Below are positions 62,855-64,000 of a stretch of 64,000 nt of DNA, one piece after another. Location: the NCBI GenBank assembly GCA_963565915.1, contig OY751489.1:4650001-4714000 (forward strand). The letters run 5' to 3'. The notes below the pieces were generated by a model. The model was not told the DNA's origin and searched no databases. It saw only the letters and a program-made list of their open reading frames with translations. The DNA is from Entoloma clypeatum (taxonomy: Eukaryota; Basidiomycota; Agaricomycetes; Agaricales; Entolomataceae). The first letter of the stretch is position 1; the number at the start of each line of letters is the position of its first letter. The position numbers were made by a program, and so were the translations under genes.

Positions 62855-63999
62855 CTATAGGCGTGATAAGGGGCCCAGTTTCTCCGGATACGCGGAGTGG
62901 AAATCCGCGACTAAGTCCGTCGCGTGTTCGAGTTCTGTGGCGGGTAGCCAGGACTGTTCCTCATTGGTTCCTTCATAGCCTAGCCAACGGACTAGGTAGA
63001 GTAGTTTGCAAGAACGCCGACGATCCAGTTTGGTGTCAAGGATTTCGGTGATTTCGTATTCCACTTCTCCTTCAACGTCGATCGGAGGAGGCGGAGTTAC
63101 TGTCCGGTTCGGAATGTCGTTCAGAACAGATGGCTCCAGCATGGAGATGTGGAAAACAGGGTGAACACCGCGTATGGTGTCTGGAAGTCGGAGGGTGTAA
63201 GAGTGTGTACCATTCCTGGCAAGGATGTCAAAGGGGCCAAGGTACTTTTCAGACAGCTTTTTGGAGGGTCGTGTAGTGCGGAAAAACTTAGCCTTCACAA
63301 AAGCTTGCTGTCCTACTTCGAGCGGAGGGGGCAGAGCACGCCGGAGATCGGCGGGGCCTTGATAACGTCGTTGAGCTTCTAGGATTGTAGATTTGAGTTC
63401 TTGGTGAAGCTCGTCCAGGTCTACGACAAATTGTCGGGCACGGGCGGATGCAAGGTCGCGCTCCGGATGGACGGAGAGGTTCGGATGATAACCTTTATTG
63501 GCGAAGAAGGGCGAGATCCCGGTCGTAGCACTCGGAGCATTGTTGTACGCGAACTCCGCAAGCGGAAGTAGCTCGGACCAGTTGTCCTGCTGATAGTTGC
63601 AGAAAATGCGGAGGTACTGTTCCAAGGTTTGGTTGGTATGTTCGGTTTGACCGTCGCCTTCAGGATGGTAGCCAGAGGTGAAGTGCAGAGTCATGTTGAG
63701 GGCTTTTCCGAGGGAGCAGAAAAAGTGGGAGACGAACTCCGGGCCTCGGTCGGAGGTGACATGTTCTGGTACTCCGTGCTTGGAGAACACATGCAGGATG
63801 AATAAGGTGGCTAGATCTTCGGAGGTGCAGTGGATCGTAGTCGGAACAAAAATGCTTTGTTTTGTCATTCGGTCAACAATAACAAGGATTGCGTCAAAAC
63901 CGCCAGAGGTCGGAAGTGTCTCGATGAAGTCCATGGATGGAGTTCCACGGAAGGTTCGGAACTGGGAGTTGCTTCAGCATACCATAGGGCTTGTGGCGT
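62855..63999 (-). CDS. Chromovirus C pol end: integrase core, C-terminal domain, chromodomain
   Basis: Minus-strand frame from 63934 to 62855 without a stop: MDFIETLPTSGG (first Asp), VTSDRGPEFVSHFF (second Asp), GYHPEGDGQTEHTNQTLEQY (Glu), AFVKAKFFRTTRPSKKLSEK (C-terminal domain), VHPVFHISMLEPS, and chromodomain VEYEITEILDTKLDRRRSCK, LVRWLGYEGTNEEQSW. It ends KLGPLSRL. Upstream, at 63940-63999, RHKPYGMLKQLPVP is seen in another frame, so a small shift lies near 63935. The N-terminal pol lies outside the window. Very close to gypsy B but without B's stops. Confidence 0.9.
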
Positions 64000-64000
64000 T

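Larger units (their letters stand above)
61121..64000 (-). mobile_element. Chromovirus C, 3' end
   Basis: Minus-strand Ty3/gypsy element running off the right edge: 3' LTR, purine tract, antisense accessory gene, then pol (chromodomain and integrase). Same plan as gypsy B. Confidence 0.92.

Overview
The window is transposable-element DNA of a filamentous fungus, most likely an Agaricomycete (basidiomycete). The evidence is chromodomain Ty3/gypsy elements, a second gypsy clade of the type common in mushroom genomes (RT context LCIVHSLEPLNQVTI), copia elements with a half-tRNA primer site, RT/RNase H LINEs, Tc1/mariner elements, and 45-55 nt GT-AG introns. I found no host housekeeping gene, rRNA, CRISPR array or bacterial-type feature. 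Names A-H and alpha/beta/gamma below are local labels.

Almost everything to the left of about 58.7 kb can be read as nested insertions inside one LINE (alpha, minus strand), itself abutting mariner-2. LINE-alpha carries F (55622-57513, non-autonomous LTR element, TSD cagcc), G (43084-45811, non-autonomous LTR element, TSD ccaa, itself holding a hAT-type MITE) and gypsy D (5' LTR 46417-46724, leader, gag, pol, running off the left edge). Gypsy D carries gypsy E (803-6296) in its integrase and gypsy A in its leader (TSD gcgg). Gypsy A was hit by copia-1 (11736-17549, in its 3' LTR), LINE-beta (18772-20009), copia-2 (24376-29623, TSD acccg), gypsy B (30067-41291, TSD atccc; B holds LINE-gamma at 36520-40544), a solo A-type LTR, a solo D-type LTR, a solo C-type LTR and mariner-1 (52377-53994).

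A segment of about 13 kb (roughly 42.3-55.37 kb) has been inverted. Its ends lie inside the solo A-type LTR and inside LINE-alpha. Turning it back rejoins the LTR halves, the LINE RT frame, the 4-bp TSD of the solo LTR with gypsy A pol in frame, and the gcgg TSD of gypsy A with gypsy D's leader. That is why gypsy A gag-RT now lies on the plus strand while its integrase and 3' LTR lie on the minus strand.

To the right are mariner-2 (58749-60194), an unexplained 0.9 kb with short repeats and a B-like LTR fragment, and the 3' end of chromovirus C (61121 to beyond 64000).

The most unusual biology is a set of spliced genes carried antisense between pol and the 3' LTR. Chromoviruses B and C each encode a 270-300 residue protein with a charged coiled coil and a CX2CX6C-X10/11-CX2CX6C cluster (Zn2Cys6-like spacing), split at the same place by a roughly 50-nt intron and convergent with pol. 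Gypsy A carries two larger antisense multi-exon genes, one with another Cys cluster. These frames are open even where gag-pol of the same copy is full of stops. A second theme is self-priming: in B, D, E and F the start of R, 33-35 nt downstream of the TATA box, is complementary to the sequence 1-2 nt after the 5' LTR, as in Tf1/sushi elements, with a compensatory base change between E and F. Copia-2 and F have LTR pairs with no difference visible by eye and are the youngest LTR insertions.
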